Notes: generated from the letters alone by a model not told the origin. A stretch of DNA of 64,000 bases from Bacteroidales bacterium WCE2004 (GCA_900167895.1 FUZR01000001.1:291144-355143), one strand, 5' to 3'; positions 42,361 through 53,094 are shown, counted from the first letter of the stretch. Translations and numbers: made by a program.

Positions 42361-45300
42361 ATGAAACTTAAACTGCTCCCTCTCCTCCTGCTCTGCGGCC
42401 TCACGTGGGGCGCGAACGCGCAGGAGGCCCCCCTCTGGCTGCGCAAGAACGCCATTTCTCCGGACGGCAAGTCCGTCGCATTCTGTTATAAGGGCGACAT
42501 CTGGGTCGTCGGCGCAGAAGGCGGCCGCGCCTTCCAGCTCACGACGAACCCGGCCTATGACTCCGACCCTGTCTGGACGCCGGACGGCAAGCAGATCGTC
42601 TTCAGCTCCAACCGCGAAGGCAGCAAGGACATCTGGCGGGTCGCCGCCGACGGCGGCAAGCCCACGCGCCTGACCGCCTATCCCGGCAACGAGATCCCGA
42701 AGGCCGTCCGCGCCGACGGCAGCGTCGTCTTCCTGGCCGGCATCCAGAACGACGTGCGCTACGGCGGATTCCCCGGCGAAGGGCAGGTCTACGCGGTCGG
42801 CCCCGACGGCGGCATGCCGCAGCAGATCATCTCCCTGCAGATGTCCGAACTGAGCATCCGTCCCGACGGCGCCTTCCTCTATGAGGACTACAAGGGCTAC
42901 GAGGATCCCTTCCGCAAGCACCATACGTCCGCCGTCACCCGCGACATCTGGCTCTGGGCCGACGGCGCCTTCAAGAAACTCTCCGACTTCGAAGGCGAGG
43001 ACCGCCAGCCCGTCTGGGGCGCCGACGGCCGCACCTTCTACTACCTGAGCGAGCGCGGCGGCAAGACCATCAACCTCTTCCGCAGCAGCATCGACAATCC
43101 CGCCGAATCCGTCCAGCTGACCTTCGCCGAGAAGGATCCGGTCCGCTATGTCTCCGTCGCCCGGGACGGCACGCTCTCCTACTCGCAGAACGGCGAGCTC
43201 TACATCCTGCGCGAGGGCCAGCCGGCCCGCAAGCTGGAGGTCACCGTCGCCCGCGACGAGAACGAGCGCGACGTGGTCAAGAACACCTACACCGGCAACA
43301 TCTCCGCGCTGGACGTCTCGCCCGGCGGCAAGGAGATCGCCGTCGTGATCCGCGGCGACGTGTTCGTGACCGCCACGGACTTCAGCACCACCCGCCGCAT
43401 CACCAACACCGCCGCCCAGGAGCGCGGCGTGAGCTTCGGCGACGAAGGCCGCGCGCTCTACTATGCCGCCGAGCGCGACGGCTGCTGGGGCGTCTGGCGC
43501 ACCATGCTCACCGACAAGAAAGACCAGCTCTTCACCTACGCCACGGAGACGAAGGAGGAGCTCTTCTCCGATCCGGGCGAGACTTGCTTCCAGCCGGTCG
43601 TCTCGCCGGACGGCAAATGGGTCGCCTACCTGCGCGACCGCACCGAGATCGTGGTCAAGCCCGCCAAGGGCGGCAAGGCCAAGTCCCTGCTCAAGGGCGC
43701 CAACTACTCCTACCGCGACGGCGACCAGCATTTCGAATGGAGCCCCGACAGCCAGTACCTCCTGACCGGCTACCAGGCCGACGGCGGCTGGAACAACGCC
43801 GACGTCGCCCTGATCGAGGTCAGCACCGGCAAGGTCACCGACCTCACGCAGAGCGGCTACAGCGACAATTCCTTCCACTGGGTCCTGGGCGGCAAGGCGA
43901 TGACCTGGATGTCCGACAAGAACGGTTTCCGCAGCCACGGCAGCTGGGGCTCGCAGGACGACATCTACATCATGTTCTTCGACGGCGCCGCGATGACCGA
44001 GTTCCTCTATGACAAGGAGGACGAAGCCATCGCCAAGGCCCTCTCCGGCAAGACCGACAAGCAGATCGAGAAGCAGGAGAAGAAAGACAGCCTGGACCTC
44101 GAGAAGTCCAAAAAGGTCGAGCTGCTGCTCGAAGGGCGCGAGAACCGCATCCGCCGGCTGACCGGCGACTCCGGCGACTTCGGCGGATATTACCTTTCCA
44201 AGGACGGCCACACCCTCTACTATGTCAGCGGCACGGAGAGCGGCCCCGCCCTGTTCGCCAAGGACCTGCGCGAGGGCAACGTCCGGATCCTCGCGCGCGG
44301 CGTCTACGGCGCGGTCATCCCCACCAAGGACGGCTCCGAGATCTATGTCGCCAACGGCCGCGGCGTGACCAAGGTCACCCTGGCCAACGGCCAGACCAGG
44401 CAGATCTCCCTCGCGGGCGACTATGAGTTCAAGCCCCGCGCCGAGCGCGAATACATGTTCGGGCACATCTGGAAGCAGGTCAAGGAGAAATTCTACGACC
44501 CCGCCCTGCACGGCGCGGACTGGGCCTACTACCACGACAACTATGCCCGTTTCCTGCCCCATATCGACAACTATTTCGACTTCGCCGAGATGCTGTCCGA
44601 GATGCTCGGTGAGCTCAACGGCTCGCACACCGGCGCGCGCTACCGCGCTCCCGGCGGCGAGAACATCGGCCGCCTCGGCATCCTGATCGACTGGAACTAC
44701 ACGGGCAAGGGCCTGCGCATCGCGGAAGTCCTGCCGGGCGGCGTGCTCAATCTCGCCGACAGCGACATCAAGGCCGGCGACCTGGTCACGTCCATCGAAG
44801 GGCAGAAGCTGGAGCAGGGCGCCGACTGGATCTCGCTCCTGACCGGCAAGGCCGGCAAGAAGATCCGCCTGACCGTCAAGACCGGCGGCAAGGAGAAGGA
44901 CCTGTTCGTCAAGCCCGTCGCCTCCGAGAGCGACCTCCTCTACCGCCGCTGGGTCCGCCAGCGCGAGGAAATGGTAGAGCGCCTGTCGGGCGGCCGCATC
45001 GGCTACGTCCACGTGGAGGGGATGGATTCCCCGAGCTTCCGCGAGGTCTATTCCAAGGCCCTCGGCAAATACCGCAACTGCGACGCCCTCATCGTGGACA
45101 CGCGCCACAACGGCGGCGGCTGGCTCCACGACGACCTCGTGACCCTGCTCGGCGGCAAGGCCTATGTCGAGTTCCGCCCGCGCGGCCAGTACATCGGCAC
45201 CGAACCGTACAGCAAGTGGACCAAGCCGTCCTGCGTGCTGGTGTGCGAGGACAACTACTCCGACGCCTCCGGCTTCCCCGCCGCCTACCGGGCCCTCGGC

Positions 45301-45555
45301 CTGGGCAAGATCATCGGTTCGCCCGTCCCGGGCACCATGACCGCCGTGTGGTGGGAGGACCAGATCTTCGACCAGATCGTCTTCGGCATCCCGGAGGTCG
45401 GCTCCTTCGACCTCAAGGAAGGACGCTACCTGGAGAACATGCAGCTCATGCCGGACATCCTGGTCTACAACGACCCTGCATCCGTGCTCGAAGGCAAGGA
45501 TCTGCAGCTCGAGGCCGCGGTCCGCGAAATGTTGCGCCAGACGGAAGCCAAATAA
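42361..45555 (+). CDS. Tricorn-type S41 family peptidase
   Basis: A 1064-residue secreted protease related to archaeal tricorn. After a signal peptide (cleavage near ANAQ) there are two WD40-like beta-propellers (about 25-690), interrupted near residues 555-590 by a charged helix rich in Lys and Glu, then a helical core, a PDZ domain (about 765-845, GRLGILIDWNYTGKG) and the C-terminal catalytic domain. The nucleophile is probably Ser967 in DNYSDASGFP; tricorn uses Ser965 with a similar motif. In Bacteroidetes these proteins are periplasmic, where they may degrade peptides; real substrates are unknown. Single gene. Confidence 0.88.
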   Translation: MKLKLLPLLLLCGLTWGANAQEAPLWLRKNAISPDGKSVAFCYKGDIWVVGAEGGRAFQLTTNPAYDSDPVWTPDGKQIVFSSNREGSKDIWRVAADGGKPTRLTAYPGNEIPKAVRADGSVVFLAGIQNDVRYGGFPGEGQVYAVGPDGGMPQQIISLQMSELSIRPDGAFLYEDYKGYEDPFRKHHTSAVTRDIWLWADGAFKKLSDFEGEDRQPVWGADGRTFYYLSERGGKTINLFRSSIDNPAESVQLTFAEKDPVRYVSVARDGTLSYSQNGELYILREGQPARKLEVTVARDENERDVVKNTYTGNISALDVSPGGKEIAVVIRGDVFVTATDFSTTRRITNTAAQERGVSFGDEGRALYYAAERDGCWGVWRTMLTDKKDQLFTYATETKEELFSDPGETCFQPVVSPDGKWVAYLRDRTEIVVKPAKGGKAKSLLKGANYSYRDGDQHFEWSPDSQYLLTGYQADGGWNNADVALIEVSTGKVTDLTQSGYSDNSFHWVLGGKAMTWMSDKNGFRSHGSWGSQDDIYIMFFDGAAMTEFLYDKEDEAIAKALSGKTDKQIEKQEKKDSLDLEKSKKVELLLEGRENRIRRLTGDSGDFGGYYLSKDGHTLYYVSGTESGPALFAKDLREGNVRILARGVYGAVIPTKDGSEIYVANGRGVTKVTLANGQTRQISLAGDYEFKPRAEREYMFGHIWKQVKEKFYDPALHGADWAYYHDNYARFLPHIDNYFDFAEMLSEMLGELNGSHTGARYRAPGGENIGRLGILIDWNYTGKGLRIAEVLPGGVLNLADSDIKAGDLVTSIEGQKLEQGADWISLLTGKAGKKIRLTVKTGGKEKDLFVKPVASESDLLYRRWVRQREEMVERLSGGRIGYVHVEGMDSPSFREVYSKALGKYRNCDALIVDTRHNGGGWLHDDLVTLLGGKAYVEFRPRGQYIGTEPYSKWTKPSCVLVCEDNYSDASGFPAAYRALGLGKIIGSPVPGTMTAVWWEDQIFDQIVFGIPEVGSFDLKEGRYLENMQLMPDILVYNDPASVLEGKDLQLEAAVREMLRQTEAK

Positions 45556-45556
45556 A

Positions 45557-45587
45557 TTGGTCGATCCAAAAATTCTTCGTAACTTTA
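45557..45587 (+). promoter_or_regulatory. Promoter of purA (TTG-N20-TAACTTTA)
   Basis: TTG at 45557-45559 and TAACTTTA at 45580-45587 with 20 bp between, one mismatch to the -7 consensus, 33 nt before the ATG. AAACGTT overlaps the end of the box. Confidence 0.5.
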
Positions 45588-45620
45588 AACGTTGGAAAGT
45601 AACTCCTGATTATTGTTGAT

Positions 45621-46886
45621 ATGAAGAAAATCGATGTCGTGCTCGGGCTCCAGTGGGGCGACGAGGGCAAAGGCAAGGTGGTCGATGTCCTGACCCCTGA
45701 TTACAAAGTAATTGCGCGTTTCCAGGGTGGTCCCAACGCGGGTCACTCCCTGGTCTTCGACGGCGACGGCTTCGTGCTGCACACCGTCCCTTCGGGCATC
45801 TTCCGCCAGGACTCCGTCAACGTCATCGGCAACGGCGTCGTGATCGACCCCGTGATCCTGATGGACGAGATCCGCGCGATCGAGCAGAAGGCCGGCAGCA
45901 TCACCGACAAGCTGCTCATCTCCAAGCGCGCCCACCTCATCCTCCCGACGCACCGCATGCTCGACGCCGCCAGCGAGGCCGCCAAGGGCAAGAGCAAGAT
46001 CGGCTCCACGCTCAAGGGCATCGGCCCGACCTACATGGACAAGACCGGCCGCAACGGCCTCCGCGTCGGAGACATCCTCTCCCCGGAGTTCCAGGCCCGC
46101 TACGACGCCCTCAAGCAGAAGCATTTCGGCCTGCTGGCGCAGTATGACTTCCAATACGACATCACCGACTACGAGAAGCAGTGGATGCAGGCCGTCGCCG
46201 AACTCAAGCGCTTCCCCTTCATCGAGAGCGAGCTCGTGGTCAACGATTATCTCCAGAAAGACATCCCCGTGCTGGCGGAAGGCGCCCAGGGTTCGATGCT
46301 CGACATCGACTTCGGCACCTATCCGTTCGTCACTTCCTCCAACACGATGACCGCCGGCGTGTGCACCGGCCTCGGCGTGGCCCCCAACCGCGTGGGCAAG
46401 GTGATGGGCATCTTCAAGGCCTACTGCACCCGCGTGGGCAGCGGCCCGTTCCCGACCGAGCTCTTCGACGAGACGGGCGAGAGCCTGCGCCAGATCGGCC
46501 ACGAATTCGGCGCCACGACGGGCCGCCCCCGCCGCTGCGGCTGGCTCGACCTCGTCGCGCTCAAGTACGCCGTGATGATGAACGGCGTCAGCGAGCTCAT
46601 CATGATGAAGGCCGACGTCCTCAACACCTTCAAGACCATCAAGGTCGCCACCGCCTACGAGATCGGCGGCAAGCAGGTGGACTACTTCCCCTTCGAGAGC
46701 GGCGAGGAAGTCAAGCCGGTCTACAAGGAGTTCAAGGGCTGGGACAGCGACATCTGCGGTGTCCGCAAGTACGAAGATTTCCCGCAGGAGCTCAAGGACT
46801 ACATCGCCTTCATCGAGAAGGAGACGGGCTGCCCGGTCAAGATCATCTCCGTCGGCCCCGACCGCAAGGAGATCGTCATCCGCTAG
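45621..46886 (+). CDS. purA: Adenylosuccinate synthetase
   Basis: A 421-residue GTP-dependent enzyme joining IMP and aspartate in AMP synthesis. The N-terminal GLQWGDEGKGKVVD contains the glycine-rich loop and catalytic Asp, GGPNAGHS the catalytic His, and the GSGPFPTEL and TTGRPRRCGW segments are family signatures. Full length. It lies convergent to purB, which acts on its product, with a shared terminator between them. Confidence 0.97.
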   Translation: MKKIDVVLGLQWGDEGKGKVVDVLTPDYKVIARFQGGPNAGHSLVFDGDGFVLHTVPSGIFRQDSVNVIGNGVVIDPVILMDEIRAIEQKAGSITDKLLISKRAHLILPTHRMLDAASEAAKGKSKIGSTLKGIGPTYMDKTGRNGLRVGDILSPEFQARYDALKQKHFGLLAQYDFQYDITDYEKQWMQAVAELKRFPFIESELVVNDYLQKDIPVLAEGAQGSMLDIDFGTYPFVTSSNTMTAGVCTGLGVAPNRVGKVMGIFKAYCTRVGSGPFPTELFDETGESLRQIGHEFGATTGRPRRCGWLDLVALKYAVMMNGVSELIMMKADVLNTFKTIKVATAYEIGGKQVDYFPFESGEEVKPVYKEFKGWDSDICGVRKYEDFPQELKDYIAFIEKETGCPVKIISVGPDRKEIVIR

Positions 46887-46901
46887 GGCGGCGACCCATA
46901 C

Positions 46902-46939
46902 AAAAATCCCCCGGAAGCGCTGCTCCCGGGGGATTTTTT
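46902..46939. terminator. Bidirectional terminator between purA and purB
   Basis: The stem ATCCCCCGG/CCGGGGGAT has A-runs before and T-runs after it, so it works on both strands. Confidence 0.88.
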
Positions 46940-46950
46940 GTGCGGCCGGC

Positions 46951-48246
46951 TTACAGGATGCCGACGCGCTTGAAGATGTAGTCGACGTTCTTGAAGTAGT
47001 ATTCCAGCGTGAAGCAGCCCTTGAGCTCCTCCTCGGAAAGGAATCCCATCACCTTGGCGTCGGCGAGCAGGAGGTCCTGGTAGTTGAGCCCCTCCGACCA
47101 GGCCTTCATCGCGATGGGCTGGACGGTGTCGTAGGCCTCCTCGCGGGAGAGTCCCTTGCCGATCAGGGCGTTCATCACGCGCTGGGCGAAGATGACGCCG
47201 TTGGTGCACCAGATGTTCTTGATCATCCGCTCGGGATAGACCGTGAGGTTCTCCAGGATGCCCTTGAAGCGGGTCAGCATGTAGTCGAGCAGCTCCGTGG
47301 CGTCCGGCAGGATGATGCGCTCGGTGGAGGAGTGGGAGATGTCCCGCTCGTGCCACAGGGCGACGTTCTCGCAGGAGGCGGACATGTAGCCGCGCATCAC
47401 GCGGGCGCAGCCGCAGATGTTCTCGCTGCTGATCGGGTTGCGCTTGTGCGGCATGGCGCTGGAGCCCTTCTGGCCCTTGCGGAACGCTTCCTCGGCCTCG
47501 CGGACCTCGGTGCGCTGCAGGTTGCGGATCTCGAACGCCATCTGCTCCAGGGTGGAGGCGATGACGGCGAGGGTGGCGATGTAGAAGGCGTGGCGGTCAC
47601 GCTGCAGGACCTGCGTGGAGATGTCGGCGGGATGGGTGCCGAGCTTCTCGCAGACGTAGTCCTGGATGAAGGGCGGGATGTTGGCGAAGTTGCCCACGGC
47701 GCCGCTCATCTTGCCGGCCTCGACGCCGGCGGAGGCGTATTTGAAGCGCTCGATGTTGCGCTTCATTTCCTCGTACCACAGCGCCCACTTGAGGCCGAAG
47801 CTCGTGATGTCGGCGTGGATGCCATGCGTGCGGCCGATGCAGGGGGTGTCCTTGAACTCGAGGGCCCGCTTCTTGAGGACCGCGAGGAAGTCCTCCAGGT
47901 CCTTGAGGAGGATGGCGTCGGCCTGCTTGATGAGGTAGCCGTTGGCCGTGTCCACCACGTCGGTGGAGGTCAGGCCGTAGTGGACCCACTTGCGCTCGTC
48001 GCCGAGGCTCTCGCTGACGGCACGGGTGAAGGCCACGACATCGTGGCGGGTCTGCTCCTCGATCTCCTGGATGCGCTTGACTTCAAACTTCGCGTTGGCG
48101 CGGATCTTCTCCACGTCCTCCGCCGGGATGACGCCCAGCTTGCTCCAGGCTTCGCAGGAAAGGATTTCGACTTCGAGGTAGGCGTTGAACTTGTTCTCTT
48201 CGGTCCAGACGTCCCGCATCACCTTTCTGGAATATCGCTCGATCAT
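46951..48246 (-). CDS. purB: Adenylosuccinate lyase
   Basis: A 431-residue fumarase/aspartase-superfamily lyase acting twice in purine synthesis (on SAICAR and on adenylosuccinate). The signature [11 protein letters not shown] holds the mobile catalytic Ser loop; [14 protein letters not shown] carries the catalytic His. It follows purC by 5 nt in one operon; PurC makes one of its substrates. Confidence 0.96.
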   Translation of the reverse strand: MIERYSRKVMRDVWTEENKFNAYLEVEILSCEAWSKLGVIPAEDVEKIRANAKFEVKRIQEIEEQTRHDVVAFTRAVSESLGDERKWVHYGLTSTDVVDTANGYLIKQADAILLKDLEDFLAVLKKRALEFKDTPCIGRTHGIHADITSFGLKWALWYEEMKRNIERFKYASAGVEAGKMSGAVGNFANIPPFIQDYVCEKLGTHPADISTQVLQRDRHAFYIATLAVIASTLEQMAFEIRNLQRTEVREAEEAFRKGQKGSSAMPHKRNPISSENICGCARVMRGYMSASCENVALWHERDISHSSTERIILPDATELLDYMLTRFKGILENLTVYPERMIKNIWCTNGVIFAQRVMNALIGKGLSREEAYDTVQPIAMKAWSEGLNYQDLLLADAKVMGFLSEEELKGCFTLEYYFKNVDYIFKRVGIL

Positions 48247-48251
48247 TTCTC

Positions 48252-49196
48252 TTACTTTTTAAGGAAGGCGTTGATGTTGGCTTCGATGCGGGCGGCGGCG
48301 TCGCCGTCGGCGGAGGCCGGCTGGAACTTCTCGCCCGTAATGTGCTCGTAGAGCTCGACGTAGCGGTCGGTGATGCCGGCGACGACCGCGTCGGTCATCT
48401 CGGGCACCTGCTGTCCGGCCTGGCCCTGGAAGCCGCCGGCCATCAGCCACTCGCGGACGAACTCCTTGGAGAGCTGCTTCTGGCGCTCGCCCTTCGCGAG
48501 GCGCTCCTCGTAGCCTTCGGCGTAGAAGTAGCGGGAAGAGTCGGGCGTGTGGATCTCGTCCATCAGGATGATCTTGCCGTCGCGCTTGCCGAACTCGTAT
48601 TTGGTGTCGACCAGGATCAGGCCCTTGCCGGCCGCGATCTCGGAGCCGCGGGCGTAGAGGGCGCGGGTGTATTTCTCGAGCTGCTCGTAGTCCTCGCGGG
48701 ACACGATGCCCCGGGCGATGATCTCCTCCTTGCTGATGTCTTCGTCATGTCCTTCGGCGGCCTTGGTGGTCGGCGTGATGATGGGCTCCGGGAAGCGCTG
48801 GTTCTCGACCATGCCCTCCGGGAGGGCGACGCCGCAGAGGGTGCGCTTGCCGGCCTTGTATTCACGCCAGGCGTGACCGGTCAGATAGCCGCGGATCACC
48901 ATCTCCACCTTGAAGGGCTCGCAGCGCCAGCCGACCGTGGCCATCGGGTCCACCTCGGCGATCTTCCAGTTGGGGAGGATGTCGGTGGTGGCATCGAGGA
49001 ACTTGGACGCGATCTGGTTGAGAACCTGCCCCTTGTAGGGAATGCCCTTGGGGAGGACGACGTCGAAGGCAGAGATGCGGTCGGTGGCCACCATGACGAG
49101 GTAGTCGGAGCCGATGCTGTACACGTCACGGACCTTGCCGGTGTACTTGGCAACCTGTCCGGGGAAATGAAAATCTGTGCTGAGGATGGCTTTCAT
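48252..49196 (-). CDS. purC: SAICAR synthetase (phosphoribosylaminoimidazole-succinocarboxamide synthase)
   Basis: A 314-residue ATP-dependent ligase that adds aspartate to CAIR. Family motifs are [13 protein letters not shown] at the N-terminus, [13 protein letters not shown] in the middle, and [11 protein letters not shown] and [12 protein letters not shown] near the end. The long form is usual for Bacteroidetes. The ATG at 49196 gives the normal N-terminus. It is divergent from purF across 75 bp and cotranscribed with purB. Confidence 0.96.
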   Translation of the reverse strand: MKAILSTDFHFPGQVAKYTGKVRDVYSIGSDYLVMVATDRISAFDVVLPKGIPYKGQVLNQIASKFLDATTDILPNWKIAEVDPMATVGWRCEPFKVEMVIRGYLTGHAWREYKAGKRTLCGVALPEGMVENQRFPEPIITPTTKAAEGHDEDISKEEIIARGIVSREDYEQLEKYTRALYARGSEIAAGKGLILVDTKYEFGKRDGKIILMDEIHTPDSSRYFYAEGYEERLAKGERQKQLSKEFVREWLMAGGFQGQAGQQVPEMTDAVVAGITDRYVELYEHITGEKFQPASADGDAAARIEANINAFLKK

Positions 49197-49236
49197 AACG
49201 ATATAAGAAATTGTGGGCACGAAGTTACAAAATATA

Positions 49237-49267
49237 TTGCATTTCTCTCGGTTTGAAAGTAATTTTG
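49237..49267 (+). promoter_or_regulatory. Promoter of purF (TTG-N20-TAATTTTG)
   Basis: TTG at 49237-49239 and a perfect TAnnTTTG at 49260-49267 with 20-bp spacing. The box ends 4 nt before the ATG at 49272, so the mRNA is probably leaderless. Confidence 0.6.
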
Positions 49268-49271
49268 TGTG

Positions 49272-50690
49272 ATGATTCACACACGAAAAAGCGGTCTCCA
49301 CGAGGAGTGTGGCGTATTCGGCGTCTATGGCGTCCCGGATGCCGCCAGCCTGGTCTATTACGGGCTTCACGCCCTTCAGCATCGCGGCCAGGAAGGCTGC
49401 GGCATCGTCGCCTGCGGAGACGACCAGGTCCTGCGCCGGATCAAGGGCGAAGGCCTGGTGCACGAGATCTTCAACGGCGAGGAGCAGTTCGCCGGGCTGC
49501 CCGGCGCGATGGCCATCGGCCACGTCCGCTACTCGACCACCGGCGGAGGCAGCATCGAGAACGTCCAGCCGTTCCTGTTCCGGCACAACACCGGCGATTT
49601 CGCCCTGGCGCACAACGGCAACCTCGTCAACTCCGAGCAGCTCCGCCACTACCTGGAGGACCACGGCAGCCTCTTCCAGTCCTCTTCGGACAGCGAGATC
49701 CTCGCCCACCTCATCCGCAAGGACAACAAGGAGCGCCACCGCCCGCGCATCCTGGCCATCAAGGAGGCCCTCAACATGATCGAAGGCGCTTTCGCCTTCC
49801 TGATCATGACCAAGAACCGCCTCTACGTCTGCCGCGACAAGCACGGCCTGCGCCCGCTGTCGCTCGGCCGCCTTGGCGAGGGCTACGTGGTCAGCAGCGA
49901 GACCTGCGCGCTCGACGCCGTCGGCGCCACCTTCATCCGCGACATCGAGCCGGGCGAGATCGTCACGATCGACCACCATGGCCTGCGCAGCAACTTCTAC
50001 TCCGACTTCCGCCACCACTTCATGTGCGCGATGGAATACATCTATTTCTCCCGTCCGGACAGCGACATCGAGGGGACCAACGTCCACTCCTTCCGCAAGC
50101 TGACCGGCCGGCTGCTCTACGAGGAGTCCCCCGTCGAGGCCGACATCGTCGTGGGCGTGCCGGACTCCAGCCTGAGCGCCGCGATGGGCTACGCCGAGGC
50201 GAGCGGCCTCCCCTACGAGATGGGCCTGATCAAGAACAAATACATCGCCCGCACCTTCATCCAGCCCTCACAGGCGCTGCGCGAGAAGGGCGTGCGGATG
50301 AAGCTCTCGGCCGTCAAGTCCATCGTCCGCGGCCAGCGGATCGTGCTCATCGACGACTCCGTCGTCCGCGGCACGACCTCCCGCCGCATCGTCAAGATGC
50401 TACGCGAAGCCGGCGCTACGGAGGTGCACCTCCGCATCGCCAGCCCGCCCATCAAGAGCCCCTGCTTCTATGGCGTGGACATGTCCACCTACGACGAGCT
50501 GCTCTGCGCCCACAAGAGCCTGGACGAAGTCCGGGAGATCCTGGGCGTCGACTCGCTCGCATTCCTCTCCCGGGAGGCGCTCTACAAGGCCGGCAAGCGT
50601 TCGGAGCTCTGCCTCGCCTGCTTCACCGGCGACTATCCGACCTACCTCTATCAGCGCATAGAGGAAGCCAACAAAGACGGCAAATTCTAA
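49272..50690 (+). CDS. purF: Amidophosphoribosyltransferase
   Basis: A 472-residue enzyme for the first committed purine step, moving the amide of glutamine to PRPP. The HEECGVFG motif contains Cys13, the N-terminal nucleophile exposed after propeptide removal. The phosphoribosyltransferase motif [15 protein letters not shown] is clear. Four clustered Cys, expected in Fe-S-binding PurF types, are partly visible ([17 protein letters not shown]). I choose ATG 49272 over a GTG one codon earlier. The radical SAM gene follows after 4 nt. Confidence 0.94.
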   Translation: MIHTRKSGLHEECGVFGVYGVPDAASLVYYGLHALQHRGQEGCGIVACGDDQVLRRIKGEGLVHEIFNGEEQFAGLPGAMAIGHVRYSTTGGGSIENVQPFLFRHNTGDFALAHNGNLVNSEQLRHYLEDHGSLFQSSSDSEILAHLIRKDNKERHRPRILAIKEALNMIEGAFAFLIMTKNRLYVCRDKHGLRPLSLGRLGEGYVVSSETCALDAVGATFIRDIEPGEIVTIDHHGLRSNFYSDFRHHFMCAMEYIYFSRPDSDIEGTNVHSFRKLTGRLLYEESPVEADIVVGVPDSSLSAAMGYAEASGLPYEMGLIKNKYIARTFIQPSQALREKGVRMKLSAVKSIVRGQRIVLIDDSVVRGTTSRRIVKMLREAGATEVHLRIASPPIKSPCFYGVDMSTYDELLCAHKSLDEVREILGVDSLAFLSREALYKAGKRSELCLACFTGDYPTYLYQRIEEANKDGKF

Positions 50691-50694
50691 AGAT

Positions 50695-51450
50695 ATGATC
50701 CGCGAAGAGACCGTATTCGGGCCCATCCACAGCCGCAGGCTGGGATCCTCGCTCGGCATCAACCTGCTGCCGTGCAAGGGCAAGATCTGCAATTTCGACT
50801 GCATCTACTGCGAATGCGGCTGGAACAAGGACGGCCGCGACGACCAGGTCCTCCCCACGGCCGCGGAGGTCCGCTCTGCCCTGGAGGACAAGCTGTCCGC
50901 CTGCATGCTCGCGGGCACGCCCATCGACTCCATCACCTTCTCCGGCGACGGGGAGCCGACCCTCAACCCGGAGTTCCCCCGCATCATCGACGACACCCTC
51001 GAGCTGCGCGACGCCTACTATCCCGACGCCAAGGTGTCCGTGCTCTCCAACGCCACGCGCGTGCACGTCCCGGCCGTGGCCGCGGCGCTCAAGCGCGTGG
51101 ACAACCCGATCCTCAAGATCGACGCGCCCACGGACGCGCTCGTGGAGAAGATCAACCATCCCGCGCCCGGATTCCGCCTCGAGCGCGTCCTGGAGGCCCT
51201 GCGCGGCTTCCACGGCGATTTCGTACTGCAGACGATGTTCCTGCGCAGCCCGGACTTCGACTCGGGCAGCCCGGAGGTCCTCGACGGCTGGATGGACATC
51301 GTCCGCGACCTCAGGCCCCGCCGCATCATGGTCTACACCATCGACCGGCCCACGCCCGCCCTCGGGCTGGAGAAATACACCGCCGCGGAGATGCGCACCC
51401 TCGTGCAGCCGCTGCTCGACGAAGGATTCACCATCGACATCAAAGGATAA
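50695..51450 (+). CDS. Radical SAM protein
   Basis: A 251-residue radical SAM protein with CNFDCIYC (CX3CX2C) and SFSGDGEPTLNP in the SAM-binding place. It resembles the family annotated as radical SAM Fe-S oxidoreductases related to wyosine-base enzymes; no reaction is known. It is 4 nt after purF and so probably cotranscribed, and ends before a strong terminator. Confidence 0.82.
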   Translation: MIREETVFGPIHSRRLGSSLGINLLPCKGKICNFDCIYCECGWNKDGRDDQVLPTAAEVRSALEDKLSACMLAGTPIDSITFSGDGEPTLNPEFPRIIDDTLELRDAYYPDAKVSVLSNATRVHVPAVAAALKRVDNPILKIDAPTDALVEKINHPAPGFRLERVLEALRGFHGDFVLQTMFLRSPDFDSGSPEVLDGWMDIVRDLRPRRIMVYTIDRPTPALGLEKYTAAEMRTLVQPLLDEGFTIDIKG

Positions 51451-51452
51451 TA

Positions 51453-51480
51453 AAAGCGCCCCGTTGCCGGGGCGCTTTTC
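51453..51480 (+). terminator. Intrinsic terminator after the purF operon
   Basis: Stem AAAGCGCCCC / GGGGCGCTTTT with a short loop and T-run, just after the radical SAM stop. Confidence 0.85.
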
Positions 51481-51500
51481 AGTAGGATTCCGGGCCGGGA

Positions 51501-51707
51501 CTATTCGTCCGGGCGGTATTCGAGGATGTCGCCCGGCTGGCAGTCCAGCGCGGCGCAGAGTGCTTCCAGCGTGGTGAAGCGGATCGCTTTTGCTTTACCT
51601 GTTTTGAGGATCGAGAGGTTTGCAGCTGTGATCCCCACGCGTTGGGCGAGTTCCCCGGAGGACATCTTCCTCCGGGCAAGCATCACATCTACATTAATGA
51701 CGATCAT
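51501..51707 (-). CDS. Small XRE-type helix-turn-helix regulator
   Basis: A 68-residue Cro/C1-type protein consisting of only the HTH domain (ELAQRVGITAANLSILKTGK is the HTH itself; LEALCAALDCQPGDILEY the family C-terminus), close to the YozG-like group. It starts 3 nt after the flotillin stop, so it is the last gene of the NfeD-flotillin operon and may autoregulate it. Confidence 0.85.
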   Translation of the reverse strand: MIVINVDVMLARRKMSSGELAQRVGITAANLSILKTGKAKAIRFTTLEALCAALDCQPGDILEYRPDE

Positions 51708-51710
51708 GAC

Positions 51711-53081
51711 TTAGTCCTCCGCTTTGGGTTCCGCAGCAGGCGCCTCCTCAGGCTTGCCCTTGAGATAGCCCGGCAGGCTCATGCCCGCCATCTTGAAGAG
51801 CTCCTCGAGCGGCGGGACCGATCCCATGAGTCCGGACACGAAGTTGGCCGTGGCGGTCTTGCCGTTCTCGCCCTTGCCACCGTCCCAGACGGTGACCTTG
51901 TCGATGTTGATGCCCTTGACGGCCTCGACCTGGGTCTTGACCAGCTCGGGCAGCTTGTCGGTGATCAGCATCGTGATGGCCTGCTGGGCGTCTCCACCGG
52001 CAGCGGCGACGAGCTGGCCGAAACCTTCCGCCTGCTTGGCGAGGATCTCGAGGGTACCGCGGGCCTGGGCGTCCATCTTGGCGAAGATGGCGTCGGCCTC
52101 ACCCTTCGCCTTGCGGCGGAGCTGCTCGGCTTCGGCCTCGGCCTCGATGATGGCCTTCTCCTTCTCGATCTGGGCGGCGACCACGATGTTGGCCTGCTGG
52201 GTGGCCTTTTCGCGCTCGGCGCGGGCGATTTCGGCGTCACGCTCGCTCTTGTAGGCCTCCTCGAGGGCCTTGGCGGCCTGCACCTTCTCGGCCGCGACGG
52301 CCAGGCGCTCGGCCTCCGCCTGCTTCTCACGGCGCTGGGCGTCGGAATTGGCGATCTCGATCTTGGCGGCGTTCTCGCCCTTGACGGCGTCGGCGTCGGC
52401 CGCGGCAACATTGACACGCGTATCCTTGTCGGCCATGGCCTTGCCGGTCTCACCGTAACGGTTCTGCTCGGCCACGCTCTTCTTGGCGTCGTTGATGGCC
52501 TTGGCTGCAGCTTCCTTACCGAGGGCCTCGATATAGCCGGATTCGTCGCGGATATCGGTGACGTTGACGTTGATCAGCTTCAGGCCGATCTTGCGGAGTT
52601 CGGCCTCCACGTTGGTGGAGACGTTGGCGAGGAACTTGTCGCGGTCGGCGTTGATCTCCTCGATGTCCATCGTGGCAATGACCAGACGGAGCTGGCCGAA
52701 GAGGATATCGGTCGCGATATTGCGGATGTCGTCGATGTGCAGGCCGAGCAGACGTTCGGCGGCGTTGGTCATGCTTTCCGGCTCGGTGGAGATACCGACG
52801 GTGAAGCGGCAGGGCACGTCGACACGGATATTCTGCTTGGACAGGGCGTTGGTCAGGTTGCACTCGATGGAAATCGGCGTGAGGTCCAGGAACTGGTAGC
52901 TCTGGAACACGGGCCAGATGAAGGCGGCGCCGCCGTGGATGCACTTGGCCGAGGTGTCGCGGCCGGTCTTTCCGTAGATGACGAGCACCTTGTCGGACGG
53001 GCAGCGCTTGTAGCGGGCGAGGATGGCCGTGAAGGTCACGAAGAGCACGCCCACGATAATGAGGATGATGTAGAGTTCCAT
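51711..53081 (-). CDS. Flotillin-like SPFH protein
   Basis: A 456-residue flotillin. One N-terminal membrane segment (about 3-22) is followed by an SPFH/band-7 domain (about 28-200) and a long Ala/Glu/Arg coiled coil (about 195-350), then a GxDAQQAITML segment and an acidic Pro-Ala tail. Flotillins organise membrane microdomains. The NfeD-like gene 13 nt upstream matches the yuaF-floT arrangement known from Bacillus. Confidence 0.9.
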   Translation of the reverse strand: MELYIILIIVGVLFVTFTAILARYKRCPSDKVLVIYGKTGRDTSAKCIHGGAAFIWPVFQSYQFLDLTPISIECNLTNALSKQNIRVDVPCRFTVGISTEPESMTNAAERLLGLHIDDIRNIATDILFGQLRLVIATMDIEEINADRDKFLANVSTNVEAELRKIGLKLINVNVTDIRDESGYIEALGKEAAAKAINDAKKSVAEQNRYGETGKAMADKDTRVNVAAADADAVKGENAAKIEIANSDAQRREKQAEAERLAVAAEKVQAAKALEEAYKSERDAEIARAEREKATQQANIVVAAQIEKEKAIIEAEAEAEQLRRKAKGEADAIFAKMDAQARGTLEILAKQAEGFGQLVAAAGGDAQQAITMLITDKLPELVKTQVEAVKGINIDKVTVWDGGKGENGKTATANFVSGLMGSVPPLEELFKMAGMSLPGYLKGKPEEAPAAEPKAED

Positions 53082-53094
53082 ATTCTTGTTGGAT

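Noticed and set aside
42331..45129. Long minus-strand open frame across the tricorn-type gene
   Set aside because: Antisense of a clear gene; Val/Ala/Gly/Asp-rich without motifs.
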